The position numbers and the translations under genes are program-made. The notes under the pieces were generated by a model that was not told the origin of the DNA, searched no databases, and saw nothing but the letters and a program-made list of their open reading frames with translations. A DNA stretch of 64,000 nt from Jeotgalibacillus proteolyticus (GTDB lineage: Bacteria; Bacillota; Bacilli; Bacillales; Jeotgalibacillaceae). Positions within the stretch are counted from its first letter, which is position 1. Each line of letters starts with the position of its first letter. This document shows positions 1 to 8,673 of this stretch, piece by piece. The stretch is from positions 126,501 through 190,500 of the forward strand of contig NZ_PREZ01000003.1 of assembly GCF_002926065.1 (NCBI RefSeq), in the 5' to 3' direction.

Positions 1-893
1 TTACCAGCCAGCTCTATTACTCCCGGTGACGGAGCATTTACTCCCCATTCCTTTAGTGTAACTGCTTCAGTACGATTATAAATATCTTCTTTTTCAGCTT
101 CCTCCATCGCTTCCTGCATACGGTCATATTCAGCCGTCTGATAAGCAAGCCTCTCTGCCTCTATCTCTTTTTTAAAGGCTTCAAGATCCTCATGATTTTC
201 CGTATAGCCCATTCCAATTTCCACGATATTAAGCGCTTGAGAAAACTCCACCGCATTCAGCTCTTTCTTTGCTTCTTCTATAGCAGCCTCAGCAATCTTA
301 TTTTTCACCTGTTCTCTCGCTTTATCCGAATACTCACCCTTAACATCTGAAATTTCAAGGAGCTTTCTGGCAAGAGACTGCATCGAAAGAGGGTTTTTAA
401 TATCGTCTTCTACCTTAAGGACAAGGAGCTTATCCCTTCCTTCGAGAATATCTTCCTCAAATAAGTAGTACAAATTATTGTCACTGGCTTTCACCTTATC
501 AATAATTTGTTCCATAACAAATTCAGCCTGATTCATTTGACCGGAATCCAAATGAGCTGAAAGCTTTCGCAAATCCGCCTCAAGCTCTTTTGCTTCCTGA
601 ACAGCTGACAGACTTTCTTCTACTCCTATTACAGAAGGCCTTAATTGATTGGCTCTGATTAATTTATCCTCTGCCTCATTCCAGTCAGTATTAAATGCGT
701 CAGTCTCTGCCTGTGCTTTCCAATCCAGCACCTGCTTATTTCTCCAGCTTTCAAACGCATAAATGCTGATCACAAAGAGGACACAGGAAAGAAATACAAT
801 CCCCAGCATTTTAATCGGTGTATCAACTCGTGCGGAAGAGGCTGACAAGCGTTTTTGAGATCGCTTTTCATTTTCTTGATGATGTCCGCTCAT
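1..893 (-). CDS. Membrane-anchored coiled-coil protein, 3' end cut by window edge
   Basis: An open frame runs from an ATG at 893 to the left edge with no stop, so about 297 residues are visible and the C-terminus is missing. The N-terminus is short and charged. One hydrophobic segment at about residues 29-48 is followed by a long, highly charged Glu/Lys/Ala-rich helical region that looks like coiled coil or helical repeats. This implies a type II membrane protein with most of its mass outside the membrane. Near the visible end the composition changes (Trp, Gly, Pro), so a further domain may follow. I do not recognise the family. The frame was translated by hand. Confidence 0.7.
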   Translation of the reverse strand, partial: MSGHHQENEKRSQKRLSASSARVDTPIKMLGIVFLSCVLFVISIYAFESWRNKQVLDWKAQAETDAFNTDWNEAEDKLIRANQLRPSVIGVEESLSAVQEAKELEADLRKLSAHLDSGQMNQAEFVMEQIIDKVKASDNNLYYLFEEDILEGRDKLLVLKVEDDIKNPLSMQSLARKLLEISDVKGEYSDKAREQVKNKIAEAAIEEAKKELNAVEFSQALNIVEIGMGYTENHEDLEAFKKEIEAERLAYQTAEYDRMQEAMEEAEKEDIYNRTEAVTLKEWGVNAPSPGVIELAG

Positions 894-1108
894 GTTAACA
901 GTCCTCTCCCATTCTTTTCTTTTTTTATACCCTTTTTTAGTTATTTCACTCGTTTAAACCCTTTATTTAGAAGATTTTTATTTTTTCCCTACCTGCTGAA
1001 TGTAACCAAAAAGGTAATAAAATACAGGAAAATGGCAAGAGTAGGAATAGAGTAAATGAACAAAATACGATAAATATCTCAAATTCGAGATTTTTTAATT
1101 AAAAGATA

Positions 1109-1137
1109 TTGACTTCCAAAAGAATGCATCATATAAT
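1109..1137 (+). promoter_or_regulatory. Sigma-A promoter of the yceI-like gene
   Basis: TTGACT at 1109-1114 and a perfect TATAAT at 1132-1137 are separated by 17 bp. Transcription would begin near 1144, about 47 bases before the start codon. Confidence 0.85.
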
Positions 1138-1156
1138 GATTACAAATAACAACAAA

Positions 1157-1171
1157 GTTACTAAACGTAAC
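1157..1171. promoter_or_regulatory. Candidate operator GTTAC-N5-GTAAC
   Basis: A perfect 5+5 inverted repeat lies just downstream of the predicted transcription start and before the ribosome binding site of the yceI-like gene. Its shape resembles sites bound by MarR or DUF24/HxlR-type redox regulators. The cognate regulator is not in the window, so this is inference. Confidence 0.4.
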
Positions 1172-1190
1172 TACAAGGAGGAAATACAGA

Positions 1191-1718
1191 ATGACAAAAA
1201 AATGGGCAGTAGACAGCGCACACTCGAGTGTTGATTTTTCAGTAAAGCATATGATGATTTCTAAAGTAAAAGGTTCTTTCCAGGATTTCAGCGCAGAAGT
1301 AGAAGCAGATGTAAACGATCTTACTTCAGCTAAAATCAACTTTACAATTGATGTAAGCAGCATCGATACAAGAAGCACTGACCGGGATAACCACCTTCGT
1401 TCAGCTGATTTCTTCGAGGTTGAAAAATATCCTTCTATTACATTCAACTCGACTAAAGCTACTAAAGTTGGCGATGACGAGTATGAATTAACAGGAAATG
1501 TTACGATTAAAGATGTAACGAAGGAAGAAACGTTTAAAGTAGAATATGAAGGTTCAGGGAAAGATCCTTGGGGCAACGAAAAAATCGGATTCTCTGTGGA
1601 TGGAAAGCTAAACCGCAAAGACTACGGTCTTACATGGAATCAGGCTCTTGAAACTGGCGGCGTTTTAGTCGGTGAAGATATTAAAATCAATCTTCAAATC
1701 CAGGCTCAGGAAGCATAA
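1191..1718 (+). CDS. YceI family protein
   Basis: This 175-residue protein has the YceI beta-barrel pattern throughout: an N-terminal WxVDxAHSxVDFxVKH block, the FxDFxA segment and a C-terminal GLTWNxALExGGVLVGEDI block. The family has a lipocalin-like fold that binds isoprenoid or quinone-type lipids in characterised members. There is no signal peptide, so a cytoplasmic location is expected, as in other Bacillus homologues. The ATG follows a strong AAGGAGG site. The gene stands alone between its own promoter and a terminator shared with the convergent acyl-CoA ligase. A palindrome in its 5' leader suggests repression by a stress regulator. The exact ligand cannot be told. Confidence 0.92.
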   Translation: MTKKWAVDSAHSSVDFSVKHMMISKVKGSFQDFSAEVEADVNDLTSAKINFTIDVSSIDTRSTDRDNHLRSADFFEVEKYPSITFNSTKATKVGDDEYELTGNVTIKDVTKEETFKVEYEGSGKDPWGNEKIGFSVDGKLNRKDYGLTWNQALETGGVLVGEDIKINLQIQAQEA

Positions 1719-1725
1719 TAAATTA

Positions 1726-1767
1726 GGGCGGCTGCAAAAGAATCTTTTGCAGCCGCCCTTGTTTTTT
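1726..1767. terminator. Bidirectional terminator
   Basis: A perfect 15-bp stem (1726-1740 with 1744-1758, three-base loop) is followed by a T-rich run. It sits between the convergent yceI-like and acyl-CoA ligase genes. Confidence 0.9.
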
Positions 1768-3353
1768 CAATTTACCATCTTTCCTTCACTGTCCCAGTGC
1801 TGCTTTCGTAAAATAACCTTTTGAATTTTTCCAGACGCCGTTTTTGGAAGCTGGTCTGTGAACGTAACTCCTTTTGGCACTTTGAATCTGGCCAGTTTTT
1901 CTCTGGCAAATGTCAGAAGTGCTTCTTCAGTCAGTTCATGCCCTTCCCTGACTACTACGATCGCGTGAGGAGCTTCTCCCCATTTTTCATGAGGAACTGC
2001 TACAACTGCTGCTTCCAGTACAGCAGGATGCTCATACAGCATGCCTTCCACCTCGATCGAAGAGATGTTTTCCCCGCCGCTTATAATGACATCCTTTTTA
2101 CGGTCTATGATTTCAATATAGCCATTTTTATCGACTGTAGCCATATCCCCGGTGTAGAGCCAGCCGTTTTTAATGGTTGCTGAAGTAGCCTCTTCATTTT
2201 TATAATAACCTTCCATTCCATTATTGGTCCGGGCGGCAATTTCCCCAATCGAAATTCCATCATGCGGGACTTCATTGCCTAGTTCATCCATCACTCGTAC
2301 CTTTGTCCCAATTAATTCATAGCCTGTTTTTGCCTTAAGACGGGCTCTATCACTATGATCTACAGGCTCAACATTGGACCTTATTTCAGAAATGGTAACG
2401 AGAGGAGAAATCTCGGTCATTCCATATACCTGAATAAATTCCCATCCAAGCTCCTCCTCCACCTTCCTTGCAAAGGCGGGAGGCGGTGAAGACCCGGCAA
2501 TAACAATCCGCAACGGATGATCAAATTTGGCATTTGTATAGGCGGTTTCTTCTAAAATCATATTTAACACAGTGGGAGCCATGTGCATAATGGTTACCTT
2601 ATGCTCCTCAATAGTATGCAGAATTTGTTTTGGGTCTACCTTGCGCTGCATGACTTGAGTGACCCCGTTTGCTGTATAGTAAAAAGGAGAACCCCAGCCA
2701 TTAACATGGAACATGGGTAGAACATGAAGAAGTGTATCCTGATCTCTTACTCTTAAATGATGCATGGTCGTTAGGGCATGTAAATAGTTCGAGCGGTGAG
2801 TCAGCAAGACCCCTTTTGGATCTCCGGTAGTCCCGCTGGTATAAAGAAGTGAAGCAATATCTGTCTCCTCAAGCGGCTCCCCCTCAAAACCTTCTTTAGG
2901 AAAATCAGTCAGCCACTGTTCATAATTCAGGCTGTTTTCATACTCTTTTGAAGCACCATGGATGATGACGGTTTGAACGCTTTCCAACTGGTCCCGTATG
3001 TTTTCAATAAGCGGATATAATTCTTCACTGACAAATAATGCTTTGCTTTCGCTATGATTCAAAATAAATACATAATCCTCCGGGCGCAGTCTCGTATTTA
3101 GAGGTGTCATCACTCCCCCAACCTGATAAACACCATAAAACCCTTCCAGCATCTCAAGCGAATTTGGAGTTAAATAAGCAACACGATCCCCTTTTTCAAT
3201 AGTAAGCGATTTCAATCCGTGCGACAGCTGATTAACTCTTTCCTGAAGCACCTGATAAGTAATTTTCCGTTCACCATCAATGACGGCTGTTTTATCTCCG
3301 TACAGGTGAACAGCACGATCTAAAAAATCAGTCAGAACTAAAGGTACATGCAT
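1767..3353 (-). CDS. Long-chain fatty acid-CoA ligase (AMP-forming)
   Basis: This is an ANL-superfamily adenylate-forming enzyme of about 528 residues, a typical length. The ATP-binding P-loop YTSGTTGDPKG lies near residue 171. YGMTEISP, the GWLYTGD segment, the hinge DRKKDVIISGGENIS and the C-terminal catalytic lysine in LPKTASGKIQK are all present. The enzyme activates a fatty acid to acyl-AMP and then acyl-CoA, in beta-oxidation or lipid recycling. The frame is open up to 3410, but an AAAGGGAG site best serves the ATG at 3353 (ATG at 3359 is possible), so the shorter form is given. It is monocistronic. Chain-length preference cannot be read from the sequence; medium-chain or aryl substrates remain possible. 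Confidence 0.9.
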   Translation of the reverse strand: MHVPLVLTDFLDRAVHLYGDKTAVIDGERKITYQVLQERVNQLSHGLKSLTIEKGDRVAYLTPNSLEMLEGFYGVYQVGGVMTPLNTRLRPEDYVFILNHSESKALFVSEELYPLIENIRDQLESVQTVIIHGASKEYENSLNYEQWLTDFPKEGFEGEPLEETDIASLLYTSGTTGDPKGVLLTHRSNYLHALTTMHHLRVRDQDTLLHVLPMFHVNGWGSPFYYTANGVTQVMQRKVDPKQILHTIEEHKVTIMHMAPTVLNMILEETAYTNAKFDHPLRIVIAGSSPPPAFARKVEEELGWEFIQVYGMTEISPLVTISEIRSNVEPVDHSDRARLKAKTGYELIGTKVRVMDELGNEVPHDGISIGEIAARTNNGMEGYYKNEEATSATIKNGWLYTGDMATVDKNGYIEIIDRKKDVIISGGENISSIEVEGMLYEHPAVLEAAVVAVPHEKWGEAPHAIVVVREGHELTEEALLTFAREKLARFKVPKGVTFTDQLPKTASGKIQKVILRKQHWDSEGKMVN

Positions 3354-3447
3354 TCCCATCTCCCTTTCTTCATCACCCTCTATCTCGTATTGTAAATTTC
3401 CTTCCCTCATTAATCAAACTAATTTCCAGAACCTCCAAGTTAAATTT

Positions 3448-3476
3448 TTGATTTCTCAAAATCAAGTCTGTATAAT
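3448..3476 (+). promoter_or_regulatory. Sigma-A promoter
   Basis: TTGATT at 3448-3453 and TATAAT at 3471-3476 with a 17-bp spacer, upstream of the small ORF at 3538. Confidence 0.75.
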
Positions 3477-3537
3477 CTACACTAATTCTTACCATTCTAG
3501 AAAAGAATAATAACTTTTAAAGAAGGAGAGGATTTTA

Positions 3538-3726
3538 ATGAAAAAAGACAATTCCAATGACAATAAAATCCAAGAGGAATATGGCGAAGAGGTTTTGCAG
3601 CAGCAAATTCAGGATGTCTATATGGATGGAACGATTGAACGGGAAGAGCAAAATAGAAAAGCGAAAGAAACAGGCTCTGTTAAAGGAGACAAGAAAACAA
3701 GCGGTCCCGATTATCCCGCAACTTAA
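3538..3726 (+). CDS. Small acidic/charged hypothetical protein (62 aa)
   Basis: The 62-residue product is very rich in Asp, Glu, Lys, Asn and Gln, has no hydrophobic segment, and ends in a Gly/Lys/Ser-rich tail. That composition resembles small soluble, sometimes spore-associated proteins of bacilli, but I do not recognise the family. Support for a real gene is its consensus sigma-A promoter, a strong AGAAGGAGAGG binding site before the ATG, and a terminator just after the stop. An overlapping frame at 3557-3739 lacks a binding site and is rejected. Confidence 0.7.
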   Translation: MKKDNSNDNKIQEEYGEEVLQQQIQDVYMDGTIEREEQNRKAKETGSVKGDKKTSGPDYPAT

Positions 3727-3746
3727 TATGGTAGTTTAAATAAAAA

Positions 3747-3784
3747 AATCCCCCCAGCAGTTTAATCTGCTGGCGGGATTTTAT
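3747..3784. terminator. Bidirectional terminator
   Basis: A stem built on CAGCAG/CTGCTG with flanking C/G and A/T pairs lies between the convergent small ORF and the DDAH-like gene, with A- and T-rich flanks. Confidence 0.75.
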
Positions 3785-3804
3785 CGTTACAGGACTTCCT
3801 GTAA

Positions 3805-4662
3805 TCAGCCGCGTTTGATCGGCAGACTGCAGCAGCGGAAGGATCCGCCTGATTTGATGATTTCTGAAATATCAAGCTCTATCACCTTGTAGCCCATTAG
3901 CTTTAATTCTTTATTGATCTCCTTATTGACTGGAAGACTGAGCATGGTACGATCTCCAAGGGATAATACGTTAGGTCCCATTGTAAACTGTTCTCCGTCA
4001 TTCACTTCAATGAGTGTGTAGTGTTCTGCAAATCGTTCAACTGTTTCTTTACTGAAGGCTTTTGAATAAATCAGCGCTTCGTCAGAAGAAATGATATTAA
4101 ATAAGCAATCTAAATGCAGGAACTGAGAATCAAATGGAACCGGAATCACCTTGTGCTCCGGCAGGTTGCTTTGAAGCTCAGCAATGGCTTCTTCTGTTGT
4201 GCGGGAGCTTACACCCACCCATACGATAGAGCCGTCAACAATGACATCTCCGCCTTCAATGGCAAAGGTCTCAATCTTTTCATGCTTAATTCCCATTTCC
4301 TCAAGCCAATCCTGCAGAACCACTTCTTCGCCGTTTCTCATCTTGGTTCCCATTGTGGAAATGAAGACGGTATCGTCGATTGTAAAACCGATGTCCCGTG
4401 TAAAGACCTGTTCCGGAAAATGATTTATTGGCGGCAGCTGTACGACGTCAGCACCATTGGAATGCAAGGCTTGTATAAAATTGCGATGCTGTTCCATTGC
4501 TTTTTCCTGATTTATATTTTCATCTAAAAAATGTTTTTGTGTCTCATTTATTGGTTCTTCTATTTTCATGAATGCAGGGGGACAAACCAGGACTCTCTCC
4601 AGCCTGTCATATTCATTTGTGCATGAAATCACTTGATTACTCTCTTTGCTTTCCATCAACAT
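3805..4662 (-). CDS. Dimethylarginine dimethylaminohydrolase / arginine deiminase-type amidinohydrolase
   Basis: The product (about 285 residues) belongs to the guanidino-group-modifying enzyme superfamily, close in length to B. subtilis YkgA. Visible features are the FTRDIGF segment, the EGGDV substrate loop, the catalytic histidine in LHLDCLFN and the terminal cysteine nucleophile in GGSFRCCSLPI. Such enzymes hydrolyse the guanidinium carbon of arginine or methylarginines through a covalent Cys adduct. The start at 4662 follows a GGAGG site seven bases upstream; the longer frame to 4701 has none. Substrate (arginine, dimethylarginine or another guanidine) is unresolved. It is monocistronic. 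Confidence 0.85.
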   Translation of the reverse strand: MLMESKESNQVISCTNEYDRLERVLVCPPAFMKIEEPINETQKHFLDENINQEKAMEQHRNFIQALHSNGADVVQLPPINHFPEQVFTRDIGFTIDDTVFISTMGTKMRNGEEVVLQDWLEEMGIKHEKIETFAIEGGDVIVDGSIVWVGVSSRTTEEAIAELQSNLPEHKVIPVPFDSQFLHLDCLFNIISSDEALIYSKAFSKETVERFAEHYTLIEVNDGEQFTMGPNVLSLGDRTMLSLPVNKEINKELKLMGYKVIELDISEIIKSGGSFRCCSLPIKRG

Positions 4663-4889
4663 ATCTTGCCCTCCGTTATCCCAAATTGCAATACTCCACA
4701 ACTATCGAATATTGCCTCTTAAGGTATTATTCCTTTTCTTGATCAAGATTAAACTAATTATGGAAGTGAATTTTACAATTAGTGGCTAAAGGAATCAGCA
4801 GCCTTTTAATTGTTTCTTTAATCGACTCACTCCGCAAATTAAACTTTTTCTATCTATCTTATGTTCTAGCGCACGTTATGTTTTTCACT

Positions 4890-4921
4890 ACAAAAAAGCT
4901 GAGACAAATGTATGTCTCAGC
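4890..4921 (-). terminator. Terminator of the metY-metX operon at the edge of a repeat element
   Basis: On the minus strand a GCTGAGACA / TGTCTCAGC stem is followed by a T6 run. It lies beyond the repeat copy that follows metX and carries the GAGACAAAT-type hairpin seen at the ends of the other type-ii repeats. Confidence 0.75.
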
Positions 4922-5085
4922 CTCGTATGTCCGGCTCACTCCGCTTCAGGCGGACGCTTTCCGCGGGGCGGGGCTTGAGCTAACTTGCTTTCAGCAAGTG
5001 GATCTCAAGCTCCCGCTTCTTCCCGCAGGAGTCGCCGCCTTCAGCTCCGTTCTCCTCACGTTCCTAAATATATCGTTTTGTCTCA
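4898..5085. repeat. Type-ii interspersed repeat, full copy
   Basis: The unit has a GAGACA/TGTCTC hairpin, a CGCTTCAGGCGGACGCTTTCC segment, the GC-rich core shared with the 189-bp repeats (CTTGAG ... ACTTGCT-TTC-AGCAAGT ... CTCAAG) and a right end of the form CTCCGTTCTCCTCACG. The same arrangement recurs at 45096-45270 and, without its core, at 41561-41660. An ORF of 109 codons across it is spurious. Confidence 0.85.
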
Positions 5086-5111
5086 TCCTTTTTATGTTAA
5101 ATAATTTTTAA

Positions 5112-6206
5112 TTATCCGTTTGAGTGCAATGAGGATCTTTCCGCTAAATGACCGCGAATGATCGGTCCCCATTTATCGTATTCCACTAAAAAGCCATCAT
5201 GGCCAAATGCAGTTTCAATTTCATGGAAATACCCTTTGGCGGTAGAGTTTATAAAGGTCTTAATTTCACCTGGAGGATATAGAAGGTCTCCTGTAAAACC
5301 AACGCCAATGACCTCTGCCTGGATTTGGTTGGCGGCTTTTTTAACGCCACCTCTTCCTCTTCCGATGTCATGTCCATTCATAGCATAAAGCAAATAAAGG
5401 TAGCTGTTGGGGTCAAAACGCTTCGTAATTTTCTCCCCCTGATAGCGTAAATAGGATTCCACTTGAAGGTACGGCCGCCCGTCGTCCCTGTTTTTCTTTT
5501 CCTCCCTGTCAAAACGGTTGGTAAAAAGAGAGGGACTCCGGTAGGTTACTAGGCCAACCATTCGCGCCACTTCAAAGCCCTTTACGTCACTTGATTTCTC
5601 ATAGTCGCCGTTGTCCCATCTTGGATCCTGTTCAATGGCATGAATGCCAATCCGGTTAAATGCAACGCCGTAATCACTTAATGTCGGGGTTGCGGCAAGC
5701 ACGAATAGTTGATCCATAAATGAAGGATATAAAACCCCCCATTCAAGCGTCTGCATTCCGCCAAGTGAACCGCCAATCACTGCACGCAGATGAGTGATGT
5801 CCATTTTCAGTAAAGCTTCGTGCTGCGCGTGGACCATATCACGAACACTGACAAACGGAAAGGATAAACGGTGCTCGCGGCCATCCCTGTCTTTTGATGC
5901 AGGACCCGTTGAACCGCTGCAGCCTCCAAGAACATTAAAGGTTATGACCTGGTACTGCTGCAGATCCACCGGGGAATCATAGCCGACAAAGCCATTCCAC
6001 CAGCCAGGTTCATCTTCTGTTCCTACAGTTTGATGATTTCCTGTCAGCGCATGACAGATAAGGACAACGGGTAAATCAGTTCTTCCGACTCGCTCATAAC
6101 GTAAAGAAACGTTTGGCAGAACTGTGCCTGATTCCAGCTTGAGTGGACCTATTTCAATCGTCTCTTCCACCCGTTTGATTTTTTGTTTTATTCCCTCTTT
6201 GCTCAC
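5112..6206 (-). CDS. metX: Homoserine O-acetyltransferase
   Basis: MetX transfers acetyl from acetyl-CoA to homoserine, the first committed step of methionine synthesis here. The alpha/beta-hydrolase fold shows the HALTGN oxyanion region, the serine nucleophile in GGSLGGMQ, the aspartate in GDLLYPP and the histidine in GHDGFLVE. Length (about 364 residues) is normal. A GTG at 6206 has an AAAGAG site nine bases upstream; the alternative TTG at 6215 sits directly on that site. It follows metY by roughly 90 bases on the same strand, so both are probably transcribed from the S-box leader at 7693-7841. The substrate could be succinyl-CoA in rare homologues; acetyl is the norm in bacilli. Confidence 0.93.
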   Translation of the reverse strand: MSKEGIKQKIKRVEETIEIGPLKLESGTVLPNVSLRYERVGRTDLPVVLICHALTGNHQTVGTEDEPGWWNGFVGYDSPVDLQQYQVITFNVLGGCSGSTGPASKDRDGREHRLSFPFVSVRDMVHAQHEALLKMDITHLRAVIGGSLGGMQTLEWGVLYPSFMDQLFVLAATPTLSDYGVAFNRIGIHAIEQDPRWDNGDYEKSSDVKGFEVARMVGLVTYRSPSLFTNRFDREEKKNRDDGRPYLQVESYLRYQGEKITKRFDPNSYLYLLYAMNGHDIGRGRGGVKKAANQIQAEVIGVGFTGDLLYPPGEIKTFINSTAKGYFHEIETAFGHDGFLVEYDKWGPIIRGHLAERSSLHSNG

Positions 6207-6298
6207 GGGTATCAACTCTTTTCACATAGGTTTTTCTCATTTTGTTTACTCTCTTATCCAGTGGTGCAGACTATTTATATCCTTATTTTTTAATACGG

Positions 6299-7603
6299 TT
6301 AAGGATGCACAGGCACATCTGAGGAAGATTTAATTGCCTGCTCCAGATCTGTAATCAAGTCCTCAACTGCCTCTATTCCAACAGATAAGCGAATTTGCTC
6401 CTCCGAAACTCCAGCGGTTGCAAGATCTTCAGCCGTTAGTTGCGCATGTGTAGTGGATGCCGGATGAATAATCAGAGATTTAGCATCACCGACATTTGCT
6501 ACATGAGACCAGAGAGCGGTTTGGTCAATGACCTTTCTTCCTGCTTCTCTGCCACCTTTAATACCAAACACGATAATGGAGCCAGGACCCTTTGGCAAGT
6601 ATTTCTGCGCCAGCTCATAAGAAGAATGATTTTGAAGGCCAGGGTAGGAAACCCATTCAACCTGAGGATGATCCTGAAGATAATCCGCTACTTTCCTTGC
6701 ATTTTCCACATGCCGTTCAACACGTAAATGAAGGGTTTCAAGGCCCTGTAATAATAAAAAGGCATTTTGCGGGCTTAAGCATGCTCCGATATCCCGAAGC
6801 AGATGAACTCTGAATTTTGCAATATACGCTGCTTCCTCAAGGTCGACAAATTTCAGTCCGTTATAGCTCGGATCAGGCGTAGTGTAATCCGGGAAACGTC
6901 CGTTGCCAAAATCAAACTTACCGCCTGAAACGACGACTCCTCCAATGGTAGTTCCGTGTCCGCCAATCCATTTTGTAGCAGAATGCACGACAATATCAGC
7001 ACCATGCTCAAGCGGCTTATTCAGATAAGGTGTAGCGAAGGTGCTGTCAACAATAAGTGGTACTCCTTCACTGTGGGCAGCCTCTGCAACCTTTTCAATG
7101 TCCAGTACATGGAGGCTTGGATTTCCAATAATCTCTGCAAAAACAGCTTTTGTTTTTGGGCTAATGGCTTTTCTGAAATTTTCAGGATCCTTTGGATCAA
7201 CAAATGTCACTTTAATTCCGTACTTTGGAAGCGTAGAAGTAAATAAATTATACGTACCGCCATAAAGGTCAGCTGCTGCAACAATTTCATCGCCGGCACT
7301 TGCGAGGTTCAGGATCGAAAGCGTAATTGCAGCCATGCCTGAGGACACAGCAACTGCTCCCACACCGCCTTCCAGTAAGGCAATGCGGTCTTCAAAGGCG
7401 CCAACTGTAGGATTCATGATGCGCGTATAAATATTGCCCTCCTCTTCTAAAGAAAACAGCTTTTGTGCATGATCTGCACTGTCAAATACATAGGAGGTCG
7501 TCTGATAGATAGGTACAGCTCTTGAACCCGTTGTTGGATCCGGCGTCGTTGCACCGTGTAAAAGAAGCGTCTCAATACTGTATTGCGGTGAAGGGTTAGT
7601 CAT
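6299..7603 (-). CDS. metY: O-acetylhomoserine sulfhydrylase (PLP-dependent)
   Basis: This 434-residue Cys/Met-metabolism PLP enzyme makes homocysteine from O-acetylhomoserine and sulfide. Its length and the long central region ([15 protein letters not shown], then [12 protein letters not shown]) mark the sulfhydrylase subgroup, against about 380 residues for cystathionine lyases and synthases. The PLP lysine lies in [16 protein letters not shown], and the aspartate in [10 protein letters not shown]. The ATG at 7603 has GGAG nine bases upstream; the TTG at 7618 overlaps that site and is rejected. A complete SAM-I riboswitch precedes it, so expression should fall when SAM is plentiful. metX follows, completing a two-gene direct sulfhydrylation operon. 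Confidence 0.93.
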   Translation of the reverse strand: MTNPSPQYSIETLLLHGATTPDPTTGSRAVPIYQTTSYVFDSADHAQKLFSLEEEGNIYTRIMNPTVGAFEDRIALLEGGVGAVAVSSGMAAITLSILNLASAGDEIVAAADLYGGTYNLFTSTLPKYGIKVTFVDPKDPENFRKAISPKTKAVFAEIIGNPSLHVLDIEKVAEAAHSEGVPLIVDSTFATPYLNKPLEHGADIVVHSATKWIGGHGTTIGGVVVSGGKFDFGNGRFPDYTTPDPSYNGLKFVDLEEAAYIAKFRVHLLRDIGACLSPQNAFLLLQGLETLHLRVERHVENARKVADYLQDHPQVEWVSYPGLQNHSSYELAQKYLPKGPGSIIVFGIKGGREAGRKVIDQTALWSHVANVGDAKSLIIHPASTTHAQLTAEDLATAGVSEEQIRLSVGIEAVEDLITDLEQAIKSSSDVPVHP

Positions 7604-7692
7604 GATCAATCTCTCCAATTCATTTAGGATTCTTGTTCATAAATGCGCTGCAAGGGTGATGTGTCAGCGAGGTAAAGGAAAAGGGGAAAAGA

Positions 7693-7841
7693 AAAACCCC
7701 CTTCATAAGAAGAGGGTTCATCCTCCTCTTATCTTTCAGACCACGAATGATCTGTAGGAATTAGCACCTTTCCGAATGTGGATACATTCGTTGGTTGCCG
7801 GGCATCGCAGGGCCTAGTCCCTCCGCCACTCTGGATAAGAG
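7693..7841 (-). promoter_or_regulatory. SAM-I (S-box) riboswitch with terminator, upstream of metY
   Basis: The minus strand reads the S-box consensus in order: P1 strand CTCTTATC, AGAG-GGCGGAGGGAC, GGCCC, CCCGGCAACC, GGTGCTAATTCC, CAGATC and the closing GATAAGAG. A terminator stem follows at 7693-7718 (AACCCTCTTC pairing with GAAGGGGGTT, then T-rich). SAM binding is expected to favour the terminator and shut off metY-metX. Confidence 0.97.
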
Positions 7842-7938
7842 TATATAAAGTTGGTTTTTGTGTAATCTCTTGTTGAGGATTATAGAGCAGTTTAAGGTCT
7901 TAAGTCAACCCTTTTTTCAGATAATTTCGTATATAAGA

Positions 7939-8673
7939 TCAATCTAAATAATAGATAAATTCCTCTTCAAGCCCGTCGATTTCAACATTCTCCGGGATGC
8001 TTAAATAAAGAATTTGTGTTCCATTGCGAAAGCTGAAGCTATAACCTGAGCCTCTATTTGATGAGTCGTCATTAAATTGGGAAAGAACAAATGACTCGTT
8101 GAATTGATGGAAGGAAAAATCATAGTGCATCTCTTGAGAAATGGCAATTCTTCCTTCTTCCTCATAAATATCAACTTCCTCTGCGATTTGATCTGATATG
8201 TCCACTCCATTAACACGCAATGGTGCTTTATAATATCTGACTTCCACCTGGTCAGCGCTATCTTCGATTTTTTTAATGATGACATTCACTGGGTTGTTTT
8301 CAAGCTGTGGAATATTTAATTCCATACGGTCACCTTCATAACGAAAATTCTGGGCTTTTATTAGAAATTTCTCATCAATCTGGTCTATTTCCCCTTCAAA
8401 AGCCAGTCTTTCAAATTCATCTATTTCGCTATACATCTCTTCTTCATTGGAATTAAAATCAGCATCTCTTCCTGCTGTTTCATCTTGCGGCAGAACATAA
8501 TAAACGCACATAGCCAAAAATAAAACGGCTGTATAACCCCCAAAAAGACTTATAGCCCTTTTACTCGTAACACGTTTTTTCGACGCAGACTTCCTTTTGC
8601 TTAGCAGATAGAAAATGCCTAAAAACAACATTGACAGGAACATAATCATAATAAAAACATTTAGAACCATCAT
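7939..8673 (-). CDS. Hypothetical two-TM protein, last gene of a GntR/ABC operon
   Basis: The 244-residue product has two hydrophobic helices (about residues 4-24 and 43-62) separated by a basic Lys/Arg-Ser linker, then an acidic extracytoplasmic domain of about 180 residues with beta-rich patches. I do not recognise the family. Its start overlaps the end of the permease gene by four bases (ATGA type), so it is translationally coupled and probably belongs to the exporter, perhaps as an accessory or sensor subunit. That role is inferred from position only. The ATG at 8670 is an equally good start. Confidence 0.75.
   Translation of the reverse strand: MMVLNVFIMIMFLSMLFLGIFYLLSKRKSASKKRVTSKRAISLFGGYTAVLFLAMCVYYVLPQDETAGRDADFNSNEEEMYSEIDEFERLAFEGEIDQIDEKFLIKAQNFRYEGDRMELNIPQLENNPVNVIIKKIEDSADQVEVRYYKAPLRVNGVDISDQIAEEVDIYEEEGRIAISQEMHYDFSFHQFNESFVLSQFNDDSSNRGSGYSFSFRNGTQILYLSIPENVEIDGLEEEFIYYLD

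Noticed and set aside
1079-1618. 179-codon ORF antisense to the yceI-like gene
   Set aside because: No ribosome binding site and a serine/leucine-rich composition; the opposite strand encodes a clear YceI protein with promoter and terminator.
4782-5111. 109-codon ORF on the plus strand
   Set aside because: It is produced by reading through the type-ii repeat and its AT-rich flank; it has no ribosome binding site.
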